Assembly (NCBI GenBank): GCA_020630695.1
Contig: JAHDIS010000007.1
Coordinates: 1-64,000 of the forward strand
Direction: 5' to 3'
Source: Paracoccaceae bacterium
Lineage (GTDB): Bacteria > Pseudomonadota > Alphaproteobacteria > Rhodobacterales > Rhodobacteraceae
DNA: 64,000 nt
Each line of letters opens with the position of its first letter. The first letter of the stretch is position 1. A program made the translations under genes and the position numbers. A model generated the notes under the pieces. The model saw nothing but the letters and a program-made list of their open reading frames with translations, did no database searches and was not told the DNA's origin. Below, piece by piece: positions 1 through 8,242 of this stretch.

Positions 1-2
1 AT

Positions 3-449
3 GCCGTCACGGACATACTCATGCCGGTCTTCCGCGCTGGCGACACCTATGCCATCGATCCGGATATTCTGCCTGCTGATGCGTTGGCTTATTGGACCGG
101 GCCCGAGCGCGCTGTCTTTGTTGCAGAAGAGGACGACGTGCTGCTTGGCACCTACTATATCGTTCGCAATCAAAAAGGCGGCGGCAGCCATGTGTGCAAC
201 TGCGGTTACGTCACCGCGGCCAAGGCACGCGGACGTGGCGTGGCACGGGCCATGCTGACGCATTCTCTGGAAGAGGCCCCAAGGCTTGGGTTTCGGGCTA
301 TGCAGTATAATTTTGTGGTCAGCACGAACACACGCGCGGTGGATATCTGGCAAAGGGCCGGGTTCGAGATCGTGGGACGTCTGCCCGCCGCGTTTCAGCA
401 CCCGACTGCAGGGTTCGTAGATGCGTTGGTGATGTTTCGAACGCTTTAG
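3..449 (+). CDS. GNAT family N-acetyltransferase (5' end outside window)
   Basis: This is the C-terminal part of a GNAT acetyltransferase, which moves an acetyl group from acetyl-CoA to an amine. The reading frame is open from base 3, and the residues before the first internal ATG (AVTDIL) fit the family, so the true start lies upstream of the window. The acetyl-CoA loop is visible as KARGRGVARAML. The C-terminal segment NTRAVDIWQRAGFEIVGRLP is the usual final strand and helix of the fold. The substrate cannot be told. The gene runs convergently towards the TIR-LRR gene, 111 bases away. Confidence 0.85.
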   Translation, partial: AVTDILMPVFRAGDTYAIDPDILPADALAYWTGPERAVFVAEEDDVLLGTYYIVRNQKGGGSHVCNCGYVTAAKARGRGVARAMLTHSLEEAPRLGFRAMQYNFVVSTNTRAVDIWQRAGFEIVGRLPAAFQHPTAGFVDALVMFRTL

Positions 450-560
450 TCGACCTTTTCGTAGAGAATTACAGTATATCCGCTGCGGTTTGAGTTTCGG
501 GTGAAGCAAGGAGCGTGCTGACTTCCCGTTTTTGGCGGTTGTGTCGCAAAGCCAGCATGC

Positions 561-2387
561 CTACTGGGACCACTCTTCAATAGCGGCCTTTACGGCATCG
601 CGGCCTTCATGAGATTTACCGTCTGGATCATAAAGAGTTTTCAAACTTGGTAACCCAGCTAAGGGAGAAAGGTCTTCAACTCCGGTCCGATTTAACCAAA
701 GAATCTGTAACGTTTCCAATTCTGAAAGTGGCGACAAGTCGCGGACTTGTGAGTATGCAAGCACAAGCATTGTCAAAGACTCTGAATTTGCCAATGGTGA
801 TAGATCGGTGACTTTTGTGTCAAGAATAGATAGATACCGTAAATCGTTCTTATTCTCTAATGGGGAAAGATCTTCTACTCCCGTTGACCACAAACTAAGA
901 GTTTTCAGGGAGTTCAATCCAGACAATGGCGAGAGATCGGCAACGTTAGTTTTGTCTAGTCTGAGCGTTTCCAGAGATAGAAGGTTCGAAAGAGGCGATA
1001 AATCGGAAACAGTTGTGTTGTCCAAGTCCAGTGCTCTCAGTGAAGATAATCCGGCAAGAGGACCCAAGTCTGCCAGCTTTGAACCATCCAAATTCAGGCT
1101 TGTCGCATCTTGAGCAATGCATCGGTTGACTTCCGGGATATCGAATCCCGGTTTGCCACTTTCTGTTTCACAATCAGGCTCTGGAATGTTGAGTTTCTTT
1201 GCGTCTTCCGATTGAGCGATAGTGCGTCGTTCTAGAGCAGCCGCTAGCGATTTTTCAGCTTCCAGCCTTGCCGCCTTCTCGCGTGAAAGCGCCCGCTCGG
1301 CCTCTTCGCGGGTTTCGGCTAAAAGCTGCTCCAGCTCTGTCGCGCGGTCCACTGCAGCGTCGCGTTCGGCGATCCAGCCGGAAATTGCCTCTTCTGCGGC
1401 GGTGCGTGCGCGTTCAGCTTCTTGTAGGTCTTCGCGGACTTGCGACAGTGCAGCGGTAGCGGATCGCGCGGCTGAGAGCTGTGTTGTCAGATCTTCGATT
1501 TGCTCGGCAGCGTTGTCGCGGTCTTCGATGGCTTGCTTCAGCGCAGCCGAAGCATTGGCCCCGCCGGCCTGAGCGCGTTCAACCAATGGTTCCAATTCAG
1601 CGATGCGGGCCAGGGCGGCATCGCGTTCTGTCTCCATGGCGGTATAGTCGCTGCGCTCTACACCTACCATGACCGGATCACGTGTGGCGCCCCAGACTGT
1701 GGCAGCGATGGTGCCCACGATCCCGAGAGCCGCCACAGTGTGAGTGAGATTGCCGCGCCGGAAGGGGTGCATGTACCATTTGAACATGCCCAGCTGTTTG
1801 CGTGCGTCGGCGGCGAATTCGCCGTTCGGATAGGTTCGCAGATAACGTTCGTAAGAGGCGGCGACGTTGATGGAGCGGGCCAGATCGTAGAGCTGCCATT
1901 CCTCGGCAAGTGCCGCACTGTCCGCTTCGGCTTTTGCTGCCGTTTGCTGATTGTGGGCGCCAAGAATCTGCTTTACGGCTTCAAGCACGATGGCGAGACC
2001 GTCTTTATTCAGGCCAGTTTCGTGAATGTTTACCATTTGCTGTGTCCGCAAATCCGCTCTGACGTCGAGCGAGACATCTTCTACTAGAACACCGAGGTAG
2101 TGGTTGCCTCGTCCCGCCTTCTCTAGGTCATTTGCAAGACTGGCTTCTTTGCGAACCCATTGAGATTCGGCCGATGCCTTGGTCCAAAGCACGAGCGTCA
2201 GTGTGGCGGTCCGGATCATTGTATCGATCGCGTCGCCGAAGTCATCGTTCTTAGAAATGTTCAGGTCAGTAACAGCGGTGTAGCCGGCTTCGATCAGCGC
2301 TTTTTTGACTTTTTCTGACAGCGACCGTTCTTCGCGTTTGTAGCTTATAAAGACGTCAATATTTGTGGACATAAAAACTGTACTCAT
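561..2387 (-). CDS. TIR - transmembrane - coiled-coil - leucine-rich-repeat protein
   Basis: The protein has 608 residues from the ATG at 2387, which sits 12 bases after AAGGTG. A GTG at 2402 or an ATG at 2372 are possible alternatives. Residues about 10-145 form a TIR domain: it opens with IDVFISYKREE and carries SQWVRKEASL, whose glutamate (about Glu81) aligns with the catalytic Glu of TIR NADases. One membrane helix (about 215-235) follows FRRGN, so by the positive-inside rule the TIR faces the cytoplasm and the rest the periplasm. A long coiled coil (about 250-395) comes next, then two cysteines and about seven 22-residue internalin-like repeats with DLSPL cores (429-590). LRR outside, one helix, TIR inside is the Toll-like-receptor order. 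The LRR half is visibly more AT-rich than its surroundings. A defence or cell-surface sensing role is inferred; no partner gene is adjacent. Confidence 0.85.
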   Translation of the reverse strand: MSTVFMSTNIDVFISYKREERSLSEKVKKALIEAGYTAVTDLNISKNDDFGDAIDTMIRTATLTLVLWTKASAESQWVRKEASLANDLEKAGRGNHYLGVLVEDVSLDVRADLRTQQMVNIHETGLNKDGLAIVLEAVKQILGAHNQQTAAKAEADSAALAEEWQLYDLARSINVAASYERYLRTYPNGEFAADARKQLGMFKWYMHPFRRGNLTHTVAALGIVGTIAATVWGATRDPVMVGVERSDYTAMETERDAALARIAELEPLVERAQAGGANASAALKQAIEDRDNAAEQIEDLTTQLSAARSATAALSQVREDLQEAERARTAAEEAISGWIAERDAAVDRATELEQLLAETREEAERALSREKAARLEAEKSLAAALERRTIAQSEDAKKLNIPEPDCETESGKPGFDIPEVNRCIAQDATSLNLDGSKLADLGPLAGLSSLRALDLDNTTVSDLSPLSNLLSLETLRLDKTNVADLSPLSGLNSLKTLSLWSTGVEDLSPLENKNDLRYLSILDTKVTDLSPLANSESLTMLVLAYSQVRDLSPLSELETLQILWLNRTGVEDLSPLAGLPSLKTLYDPDGKSHEGRDAVKAAIEEWSQ

Positions 2388-2590
2388 CTCAGGCGGTAGC
2401 ACCTTAAACGAGATTCTTGGGACTGGTCTACGGACAATTTGCCGACTCTCGGTCTCTATTGTTCACGTGTGGGCCGGTTAACTATCCTAAGGTCTTATTG
2501 ACGGATAGCCGAGAGCAACGCATTTTTATCCTGCGAGGGGTTCTTGCTGTGTGGCCATGGGCTGCGCAGCCATAGCCCGAAGGGTACGAC

Positions 2591-3418
2591 ATGATCGATA
2601 TGCCTATCCCCGTGCGGGCCATCGATAGCGATGCCCACGGGCAGGCACCAAGCGGGTTGCCAGAGGCGGCCCTGATGGTTTTGGCTCAGGAAGTCATCTT
2701 GCGTCTGGCACGATGGGCGCAAGAGGCAGCCTCGCGTCGTGCCGCGCTCAGTCCCAGTGTTGCCTGTGATATCGACGCACTGTGTGATGCGCTGACCGGA
2801 ATCGATCCGGGTGCCGCCAAGGTCATCATCATGGATGCTCATGAACGCGGGGCCTCCCATGAAGAACTTTGTCTTTACCACATTGGCGAAGCTGCACGCA
2901 GGCTAGGAGAGTTGTGGGACGAGGACCGCCTATCCTATCACGGTATGGCCGTTGCCGCAGGCCGCATACTTCATCTTCTTAAAGACCTTCGCGATCTCGC
3001 GCCGCCTTTTGATCCACGGGGGACGCGCAGCGCGCTTTTTGCGACAGTTCCCGGTGAGATGCATGTGCTTGGGGTTACGATGGCGGCAGATCTGTTCCGC
3101 GAAGACGGTTGGGAGATCGACTTGAAACTCGACAAGACCGAAGCCGAGTTGAGCGATCTGGTCCAGCGTGGTGGCTATGCCATCGTGGGGCTTTCGGCAT
3201 CGAGTCTGGATCGCGTCCGGGCCCTTGCCCGTGTTGTGGTGGAACTGCGATTGATTTCGCCGAAGATCCTTATTTTCGTGGGGGGTTATATCGCCAAGCT
3301 GGAACCAGATATTGCGATCCGGGTGGGCGCAGACGGAGCCGCTTGGGAAATGGAACGCTGCAAGGGTCAGCTTGAGCACATGCACGAACAGCTGCCTGAG
3401 ATTATGGGCTATTCGTAA
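2591..3418 (+). CDS. Cobalamin-binding-domain regulator, AerR/PpaA-like
   Basis: This 275-residue cytoplasmic protein has a helical N-terminal half and a Rossmann-like B12-binding domain from about residue 150. The stretch GEMHVLGVTMAADLFREDGW is the typical first strand and loop, with a histidine at the position of the AerR cobalamin ligand. The later GLSASSLDR and FVGGYIAK segments are the other loops of the pocket. In photosynthetic relatives such proteins (PpaA/AerR) bind B12 or haem and counteract the repressor CrtJ/PpsR. No bch, crt or puf gene is seen here, so the target is unknown. Its last 17 bases overlap the convergent permease gene. Confidence 0.75.
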   Translation: MIDMPIPVRAIDSDAHGQAPSGLPEAALMVLAQEVILRLARWAQEAASRRAALSPSVACDIDALCDALTGIDPGAAKVIIMDAHERGASHEELCLYHIGEAARRLGELWDEDRLSYHGMAVAAGRILHLLKDLRDLAPPFDPRGTRSALFATVPGEMHVLGVTMAADLFREDGWEIDLKLDKTEAELSDLVQRGGYAIVGLSASSLDRVRALARVVVELRLISPKILIFVGGYIAKLEPDIAIRVGADGAAWEMERCKGQLEHMHEQLPEIMGYS

Positions 3419-4334
3419 CCACGGCGATAACGGCGCTGACCGTGATGATGCTTACCATTGTGGATACGAGGATCGACGCCGATACGCGTTGCGGGGCCAC
3501 GCCATAGTGCTGCGCGAGGATGAATACGTTTCCGGCAACAGGCAGTGCGGCGGCCGATATGACAACCGCGGCTTTGTAGGGGTCCGCAGAAAACAGGAAA
3601 AAGGCCCCTAGCGCCACAAAGAGTGGGTGCAGGATCAGTTTGCAGAAGCTGAGCCACGCGGCGACCTCTATGCGTTCCGCGGATTTGGAGGCCAATGACG
3701 CGCCAATGGCGAACAAGGCGCCGGGGGTGGCCGCATTGCCAAGAGTGGTCAGGAATTCATTCAGCACATTCGGAATCGAAAGGCCGCTGGCCGAAACGAT
3801 GAGACCAGCCATGATCGACACGATCATGGGGTTTTTGAGCAAACCCACGCCCACGGTTCGGGCCACTTGTGCGCCGCCACCTTCGCCCCGCGATCCGGTG
3901 ACAAGGATGACCAGAAGCGAAGAAAAGACGATCAGATCGATTGCCAGTACCAGAATGATCGGTCCAACAGCCGCCTGCCCCAGCAAAAGCGCGAGCATCG
4001 GCACACCCAAAAATCCTGTGTTCCCGATTGCGGCGCATTGCGCTTCGATGGCGGCGGTCGCTGTGTCCAGCTTTCTCAGAAAGGCGACAGCCATGGCGAT
4101 GCCGTAGGTAAATGCCGTTCCCCACAGATAGGCAGCCGCAATCCGTGTGTCGAAAATTTCGGAAAAGCTGAGATTGGCGGAAAACCGGAACAGCATGGCT
4201 GACAAGGCAAAGTAGAAGACGAATTTGGTAAGCCATGCCGTTGCTTCGGCCGTGAAAAACCCGGTGCGCCCGGCACCATAGCCGAGCCCTATCAACCCAA
4301 AAAAGGGCAGCGTTTTCAGAAACACTTCAAGCAT
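3402..4334 (-). CDS. AEC family transporter (auxin efflux carrier type)
   Basis: This 310-residue inner-membrane protein has about ten hydrophobic helices. The N-terminus (LPFFGLIGLGYGAGRTGFF) and the central NTGFLGVPML segment are typical of the AEC/PIN-like family, which exports or exchanges small organic acids such as malate or malonate. The exact substrate cannot be deduced. The gene is a single unit, convergent with the B12-domain regulator, and its 3' end overlaps that gene by 17 bases. Confidence 0.85.
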   Translation of the reverse strand: MLEVFLKTLPFFGLIGLGYGAGRTGFFTAEATAWLTKFVFYFALSAMLFRFSANLSFSEIFDTRIAAAYLWGTAFTYGIAMAVAFLRKLDTATAAIEAQCAAIGNTGFLGVPMLALLLGQAAVGPIILVLAIDLIVFSSLLVILVTGSRGEGGGAQVARTVGVGLLKNPMIVSIMAGLIVSASGLSIPNVLNEFLTTLGNAATPGALFAIGASLASKSAERIEVAAWLSFCKLILHPLFVALGAFFLFSADPYKAAVVISAAALPVAGNVFILAQHYGVAPQRVSASILVSTMVSIITVSAVIAVVTNSP

Positions 4335-4390
4335 ACGTCTGTGGTAGCACGGCGTGGCTGATCGTCAATTGCTCATACCGACAGGCAGCG

Positions 4391-5356
4391 CTAACGGTTT
4401 TCGATCGGTGGGTGCGCGTGGGCGACAGGGCCTCCCCAAGTCTCTTGTATGGCCTCGGCGACGGCGGCTGTATGGCTGTAGGCCAGTCCGTGGCCAGCCC
4501 CTTCAATCACGTGATGCCGGACATCGCGGTTCCATTGGGCCAGCGTTCCCATCGCGCTGAGAGGAATAACCGTATCGGCTTCGCCCCAGATTGCGGTGAT
4601 TGGCAATTGGGATCGTGCCAATTCACGATGCGTTCGCTCAAGCGGGCGGCGCAATGTGCCTCGCAACGACGCCAAAACGGATCGAACGTAGCCTTTGTAC
4701 TTCAGTTCGGCCAGTTGCAGATCGGTGATGTTCTCCACCGTGCTTGGCTGGTCCCTGTCTGCTTCTGAAGATCGCCGGTGCACCCTTGGGAAGCCAAGAT
4801 GAAAGGCCCAGTCCCCCAGGAATGGCCATTCGGTTGCCCAATGCGACAGACGACCAAGATTGTGCCCCATTCCGGCAGGGGCCAACAGGATCAGACGGCG
4901 CAGCCGGTGGTCGTGTTGGGCGGCAAATGTGGCTGCGATGGCACCGCCCATGGAATACCCGATCAGCGTTATGTCGCTTTCGATTTCTTCGTGGGCCAAC
5001 AGTTCGTGCAATTGCTGGCAGAAGAAGTCCGGGTTCTGAACGCCGCGGGGCCTGTCAGACCAGCCACGACCGTAAAGGTCGTATATCAAGACCCTGAAGC
5101 CCTGCTGGACGAGATGCCGTGCCAGTCCAAGATATACGAAACTGGGCGTTGTGAGCCCGTGGACACAAACCGCGACGGGCCCTGATTTTGGCCCGATCCA
5201 GTCGTAATGTGTCTTGCCTTGGCTCAAAGCGGCAAAGCGGCCGGGCGCTTGTCTTTGTTTGCGGCCAGACATGGTCTGGCGAGACAGTTCAAATGCACTC
5301 GGCAACGCGCCAGCGATCAACGCGGTGCCCCAACCAAATGCTTCGAGCCCGGTCAT
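4391..5356 (-). CDS. Alpha/beta hydrolase
   Basis: This 321-residue hydrolase has a nucleophile elbow GYSMGG (Ser135), an acid residue in GEADTVIP and a catalytic histidine in GAGHGLAYS. The oxyanion region VCVHGLTTPS and the following DLYGRGWSDRP are those of epoxide-hydrolase or C-C hydrolase-like members. The N-terminal 20 residues are hydrophobic and could anchor the protein. The longer frame to 5515 is excluded because it runs through the HAD gene. The start is set at 5356, where ATG overlaps the HAD stop (ATGA), so translation is probably coupled. It is the last gene of the leftward fghA operon. The substrate is unknown. Confidence 0.85.
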   Translation of the reverse strand: MTGLEAFGWGTALIAGALPSAFELSRQTMSGRKQRQAPGRFAALSQGKTHYDWIGPKSGPVAVCVHGLTTPSFVYLGLARHLVQQGFRVLIYDLYGRGWSDRPRGVQNPDFFCQQLHELLAHEEIESDITLIGYSMGGAIAATFAAQHDHRLRRLILLAPAGMGHNLGRLSHWATEWPFLGDWAFHLGFPRVHRRSSEADRDQPSTVENITDLQLAELKYKGYVRSVLASLRGTLRRPLERTHRELARSQLPITAIWGEADTVIPLSAMGTLAQWNRDVRHHVIEGAGHGLAYSHTAAVAEAIQETWGGPVAHAHPPIENR

Positions 5357-5973
5357 TGGGCCTCTTGATTGGTTAGTACCCCTTTTGCGACGAGGCAGTT
5401 TGCCCAGCCTTGGGGGCCATCGAACTGGTGGACCTGCCAACCACGGGCCAAGGCCGCTGTGATGTTGTCGATTCTGTCGTCTGTAAACAAAAGGGCAGCG
5501 GGGTCGATCCCGCAATCATCCTCGACCATCTCGTATATCGTTGCGTCTGGCTTGATCACACCCATATGTCCCGAAACATAGGCATGGTCGAATTCATTGA
5601 GGAAGTCATAGACCGGCGTTGCAATCGCCCAGGTTCCAATCCCGAAATTGGTCAGAGCAAAGACCGGCACGCCCTTGTTTCGCAGAGCCCTGAGCAATCG
5701 CACGGAATGCGGGATTTCGGGTCTGGCCATCTCCAGCCACTTGTCGTGCCACATGCGAATTTCGGCCCGCCATTCGGGATATTTTTCGGCCCAATCATAG
5801 ATCGTGGTTTTAAAATCGTGGCCACGATCCACCAGATCATTCATACCGTGCAGATCCACCTCGGCAAACATGGCGCGCCGCCTGTCTTCGCCGATCTGTG
5901 AATCGAAAAAGCGTTCGGGCTGCCATTCGATCAGAACGTTGCCCACATCGAAAATCACGGCTTCCGGTTTCAT
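5353..5973 (-). CDS. HAD family hydrolase (YihX-like)
   Basis: This 206-residue haloacid-dehalogenase-superfamily protein begins with motif [11 protein letters not shown]. The D-x-G-N-V form, where the second Asp is replaced, is usual for the YihX/HAD-IA-like branch. Motif II is FALTNFG, motif III is the lysine of GVIKPD, and motif IV is LFTDDRIDN. The family includes sugar phosphatases and dehalogenases; the substrate is not predictable. It overlaps the YaiI gene upstream and the hydrolase downstream by four bases each (ATGA), placing it firmly in the operon. Confidence 0.88.
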   Translation of the reverse strand: MKPEAVIFDVGNVLIEWQPERFFDSQIGEDRRRAMFAEVDLHGMNDLVDRGHDFKTTIYDWAEKYPEWRAEIRMWHDKWLEMARPEIPHSVRLLRALRNKGVPVFALTNFGIGTWAIATPVYDFLNEFDHAYVSGHMGVIKPDATIYEMVEDDCGIDPAALLFTDDRIDNITAALARGWQVHQFDGPQGWANCLVAKGVLTNQEAQ

Positions 5974-6431
5974 GTCTTTGCCTCACGCGTTGCGGCCCGT
6001 AGCGTGCGTTCGAGGGCATCCAGAAACCGGGATCGATCGGCCTTGGAAAAGCTTTTGCCGCCCCCTTGCCGAAAAGGATCGGCGGCGCGCAGGTCTGCCA
6101 TCAGGTCCCGCATTGCCAGCTGTTGACCGATATTTGCCTTGTTCAATTCCGAACCGTCATGGCGAAGCACCCGTGCGCCCGCTTCGACGCATTTGGCGGC
6201 AAGGGGCATGTCTGATGTGACGACTACGTCGCCAGAGGATGCCCGATCTGCGATCCACATATCGGCAACGTCAGGGCCCTCGGGGACCATCACGACTTCG
6301 ACCAGTGGATTTTGCGACGGGCGCAGCCCGCCGTTGGCCACCAGTTTCATTGCAATCTTGTGCCGGGTTGCGACGCGCTCGGCCTCTTGTTTAACCGGGC
6401 AGGCATCTGCATCGATAAAAAGGGTCGTCAC
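5970..6431 (-). CDS. YaiI/YqxD (UPF0178, DUF188) family protein
   Basis: This 153-residue protein carries the family signature at its N-terminus ([13 protein letters not shown]) and the internal motifs DMWIAD and [12 protein letters not shown]. These acidic residues resemble the active site of PIN/NYN nucleases, but no activity is established for the family. The C-terminal tail is basic. The gene overlaps fghA upstream and the HAD gene downstream by four bases each. Confidence 0.9.
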   Translation of the reverse strand: MTTLFIDADACPVKQEAERVATRHKIAMKLVANGGLRPSQNPLVEVVMVPEGPDVADMWIADRASSGDVVVTSDMPLAAKCVEAGARVLRHDGSELNKANIGQQLAMRDLMADLRAADPFRQGGGKSFSKADRSRFLDALERTLRAATREAKT

Positions 6432-7258
6432 GAGTACAGTGCCTCGGCATGGAAATCGATGTGTTCGGGGATGAAGGTCGAAACAAAGAAATAGCTGTGG
6501 TCATAGCCCCGTTGCATGCGGAAGCTGCCCTCTTGTCTGCGAGCCATCATCGCCTCAGCAAGGCATTCTGGTTTGAGGAGTTCAAGGAATTGATCTTCGC
6601 TACCCTGATCGATCAGAACTGGTCCGTCAAAGCCGGTAGCCTGCATCCGAAGGGTCGCATCGTGTTTGGCCCAGACGCTTTCGTCGTCACCCAGGTAGGC
6701 CGACAGTTGCTTGCGGCCCCAGTCGCTGGCCGTTGGGTTGGCGATCGGAGCAAAGGCCGACACTGACCGGAACCGGCCCGGTAGCCCCATTGCCAGCGTC
6801 AGAGCGCCGTGACCGCCCATGGAATGGCCCGTAATGCCCTGTCGGTCGAGATCGATGGCAAACTGTTCCCCCAACAGGGCTGGCAACTCTTCGGCGACGT
6901 AGTCCCACATCTTGAAGTGAGAACCCCATGGCGCTTGTGTGGCGTTCACGTAGAACCCTGCGCCTTTGCCAAGGTCGTAGGCGTCGTCATCGGCCACATC
7001 GTCACCACGCGGTGAGGTGTCCGGGAAAACCAAGGCGATGCCCGCATCCGCAGCCCATGCCTGCGCCCCTGCTTTGACCATGGCGTTTTCATGTGTGCAG
7101 GTCAGCCCGGACAAATACCACAAAACCGGGACAGGACCGTCCTTGGCTTCGGCCGGAAGAAATAGTCCAAAGGTCATGTCGCATCCGCACACGTCCGAGG
7201 TATGGGTGTAGACACCTTGGGTTCCACCAAAGGCACGGTTTTCTGAAACGGTTTGCAT
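6428..7258 (-). CDS. fghA: S-formylglutathione hydrolase
   Basis: This 276-residue esterase hydrolyses S-formylglutathione to formate and glutathione, the second step of glutathione-dependent formaldehyde detoxification in the cytoplasm. Diagnostic segments are [18 protein letters not shown] and the nucleophile elbow [11 protein letters not shown] (Ser146). The acid lies in QGSEDQFL and the histidine in [14 protein letters not shown] ribosome site precedes the ATG. It starts 24 bases after the TetR gene, so it probably shares its promoter. The partner dehydrogenase (adhC/gfa) is not in this window. Confidence 0.95.
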   Translation of the reverse strand: MQTVSENRAFGGTQGVYTHTSDVCGCDMTFGLFLPAEAKDGPVPVLWYLSGLTCTHENAMVKAGAQAWAADAGIALVFPDTSPRGDDVADDDAYDLGKGAGFYVNATQAPWGSHFKMWDYVAEELPALLGEQFAIDLDRQGITGHSMGGHGALTLAMGLPGRFRSVSAFAPIANPTASDWGRKQLSAYLGDDESVWAKHDATLRMQATGFDGPVLIDQGSEDQFLELLKPECLAEAMMARRQEGSFRMQRGYDHSYFFVSTFIPEHIDFHAEALYS

Positions 7259-7282
7259 GGATCTCTCCGAGGCAGGGAACGG

Positions 7283-7897
7283 TTATGCGCCGTACCGTGC
7301 CATGAAGGTATCGCAGGCGCCATCCACAATGCGCGCAATTTCTTGTTCCGGGAACGTGTCGCGCACCCCGAAAATCAGTTTGGGCCACAGATCGGCTTTG
7401 CACAGCTCGGCGAACTGGTCCGCGGCAAGATCCATGTCGTCAATGATCACTTCGCCACGGGATTGGGCAATTTCCAGATACCCGACAAGAGCCGAGCGCA
7501 TTGTCATGGGTCCGCTTTGATAAAACTCGCGCCCTAGTTCGGGAAATCGATCGGATTCAGCGACGCAGATCCGAAAGATACGCTGGCCTATGTCAGACAG
7601 GATGAAGCCGAGAAACTTGTGGCCGACCTGACGCAGGACAATATTTGGAGGGCGGGACATATCCAGCGTCGTCAAGGCCTCGTCCGCCTGATGCTGGCAC
7701 TGCGCCTTGGCCACTTCCATGAACAGCAAACGTTTGTCCGGAAAGTAGCTATAGAGGGTCGCCTTGGAGACTTCAGCCTGTTTGGCGATGTCATCGACGC
7801 TGGCGCCTTCGAAACCGTCGCGCAGGAATACCTCCCGCGCGCCGTCCAGCACCTGATCGAATTTCCGCCCTTTGCGAACCGCGGTTTGCGTTGTCAT
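7283..7897 (-). CDS. TetR family transcriptional regulator
   Basis: This 204-residue repressor-type protein has an N-terminal helix-turn-helix of the TetR class: the segment EVFLRDGFEGASVDDIAK is followed by AEVSKATLYSYFPDK. The C-terminal ligand-binding half is all helical and not assignable. The ATG at 7897, preceded by GAGG, is chosen over the longer frame to 7951, because that extension would cover the palindrome at 7925-7942 just upstream. Matching palindromes sit in the 8135-8207 region, so autoregulation together with control of the small secreted peptide and perhaps mbfA is likely (inferred). fghA follows at 24 bases. Confidence 0.92.
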   Translation of the reverse strand: MTTQTAVRKGRKFDQVLDGAREVFLRDGFEGASVDDIAKQAEVSKATLYSYFPDKRLLFMEVAKAQCQHQADEALTTLDMSRPPNIVLRQVGHKFLGFILSDIGQRIFRICVAESDRFPELGREFYQSGPMTMRSALVGYLEIAQSRGEVIIDDMDLAADQFAELCKADLWPKLIFGVRDTFPEQEIARIVDGACDTFMARYGA

Positions 7898-7924
7898 CGC
7901 ATCCTCATTTCCAGACGCTCGACT

Positions 7925-7942
7925 ATAAACCGATCGGTTCAC
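7925..7942. promoter_or_regulatory. TetR-type operator, copy 1
   Basis: The core AACCGATCGGTT (7928-7939) is a perfect 12-base palindrome. Read over 18 bases it matches the sites at 8157-8174 (TAAAC, GAT, GGTT in common). It lies between the small peptide gene and the TetR start, as expected for an autoregulatory site. Confidence 0.55.
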
Positions 7943-7954
7943 TTGCGGCAAGGA

Positions 7955-8122
7955 TCACTCGTTGGGTTTGCAGTCATCTGCCCTTTGGTCAGTTGTACAG
8001 CCTTGGGTGGAGATATCTGGGTTTGGCCCTGGAAAGGTCATGTCTGGCAACGTCATTGGGGGAACGCCGGCACTGGCAGTGACGGGCAGGGCGATGACAG
8101 CGGCAAAAATGAACGATCGCAT
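7955..8122 (-). CDS. Small secreted peptide, 55 residues
   Basis: An open frame starts at ATG 8122, six bases after a strong AGAAAGGA ribosome site, and ends at TGA 7955. The first 18 residues form a clear signal peptide (MRSFIFAAVIALPVTASA), with cleavage predicted after AxA. The remaining 37 or so residues are proline-rich and carry two cysteines, in GCTTDQRADDC. I do not recognise the peptide. It is the first gene of the leftward operon, 57 bases before the TetR gene, and an operator copy lies right behind its ribosome site. An extracytoplasmic role, perhaps in metal or stress response, is only a guess. Confidence 0.7.
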   Translation of the reverse strand: MRSFIFAAVIALPVTASAGVPPMTLPDMTFPGPNPDISTQGCTTDQRADDCKPNE

Positions 8123-8134
8123 TTCGAATCCTTT

Positions 8135-8152
8135 CTGAACTGATCTGTTTAG
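8135..8152. promoter_or_regulatory. TetR-type operator, copy 2
   Basis: CTGAACTGATCTGTTTAG is one of three similar 18-base elements in this intergenic region (8135, 8157, 8190), sharing CTRAACTGA and GTTTAG. It lies just upstream of the ribosome site of the small peptide gene. Confidence 0.6.
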
Positions 8153-8181
8153 ATATCTAAACTGATTGGTTTAGTTTGCAA
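8153..8181 (-). promoter_or_regulatory. Promoter of the small peptide / TetR / fghA operon
   Basis: On the minus strand TTGCAA (8176-8181) and AGATAT (8153-8158) are separated by 17 bases. Operator copy 3 fills exactly this spacer, so a bound repressor would exclude RNA polymerase. The match to the -10 consensus is moderate. Confidence 0.45.
8157..8174. promoter_or_regulatory. TetR-type operator, copy 3
   Basis: CTAAACTGATTGGTTTAG has six-base inverted arms (CTAAAC / GTTTAG) around TGATTG. It also shares its left arm with the perfect 16-base palindrome GTTTAGATATCTAAAC at 8147-8162, so copies 2 and 3 are locked together. Confidence 0.65.
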
Positions 8182-8189
8182 GGAAAAAT

Positions 8190-8207
8190 CTGAACTGAAT
8201 AGTTTAG
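8190..8207. promoter_or_regulatory. TetR-type operator, copy 4
   Basis: CTGAACTGAATAGTTTAG starts 33 bases (about three helical turns) after the start of copy 3. It differs from copy 3 at only a few positions and lies on the mbfA side of the intergenic region. Confidence 0.6.
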
Positions 8208-8242
8208 CTGTTTGGGTTGCGATGTTCGGCGATCGTGTTAGA

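Noticed and set aside
1500..2087. 195-codon plus-strand frame within the TIR-LRR gene
   Set aside because: Opposite to the coiled-coil and TIR coding strand, with no recognisable features.
2560..2571. GGCTGCGCAGCC palindrome upstream of the B12-domain gene
   Set aside because: Short, GC-rich and unique here, so chance is likely; there is no second copy.
7619..8143. 174-codon plus-strand frame over the TetR and peptide genes
   Set aside because: It would cover TetR coding sequence and several operators and lacks a ribosome site.
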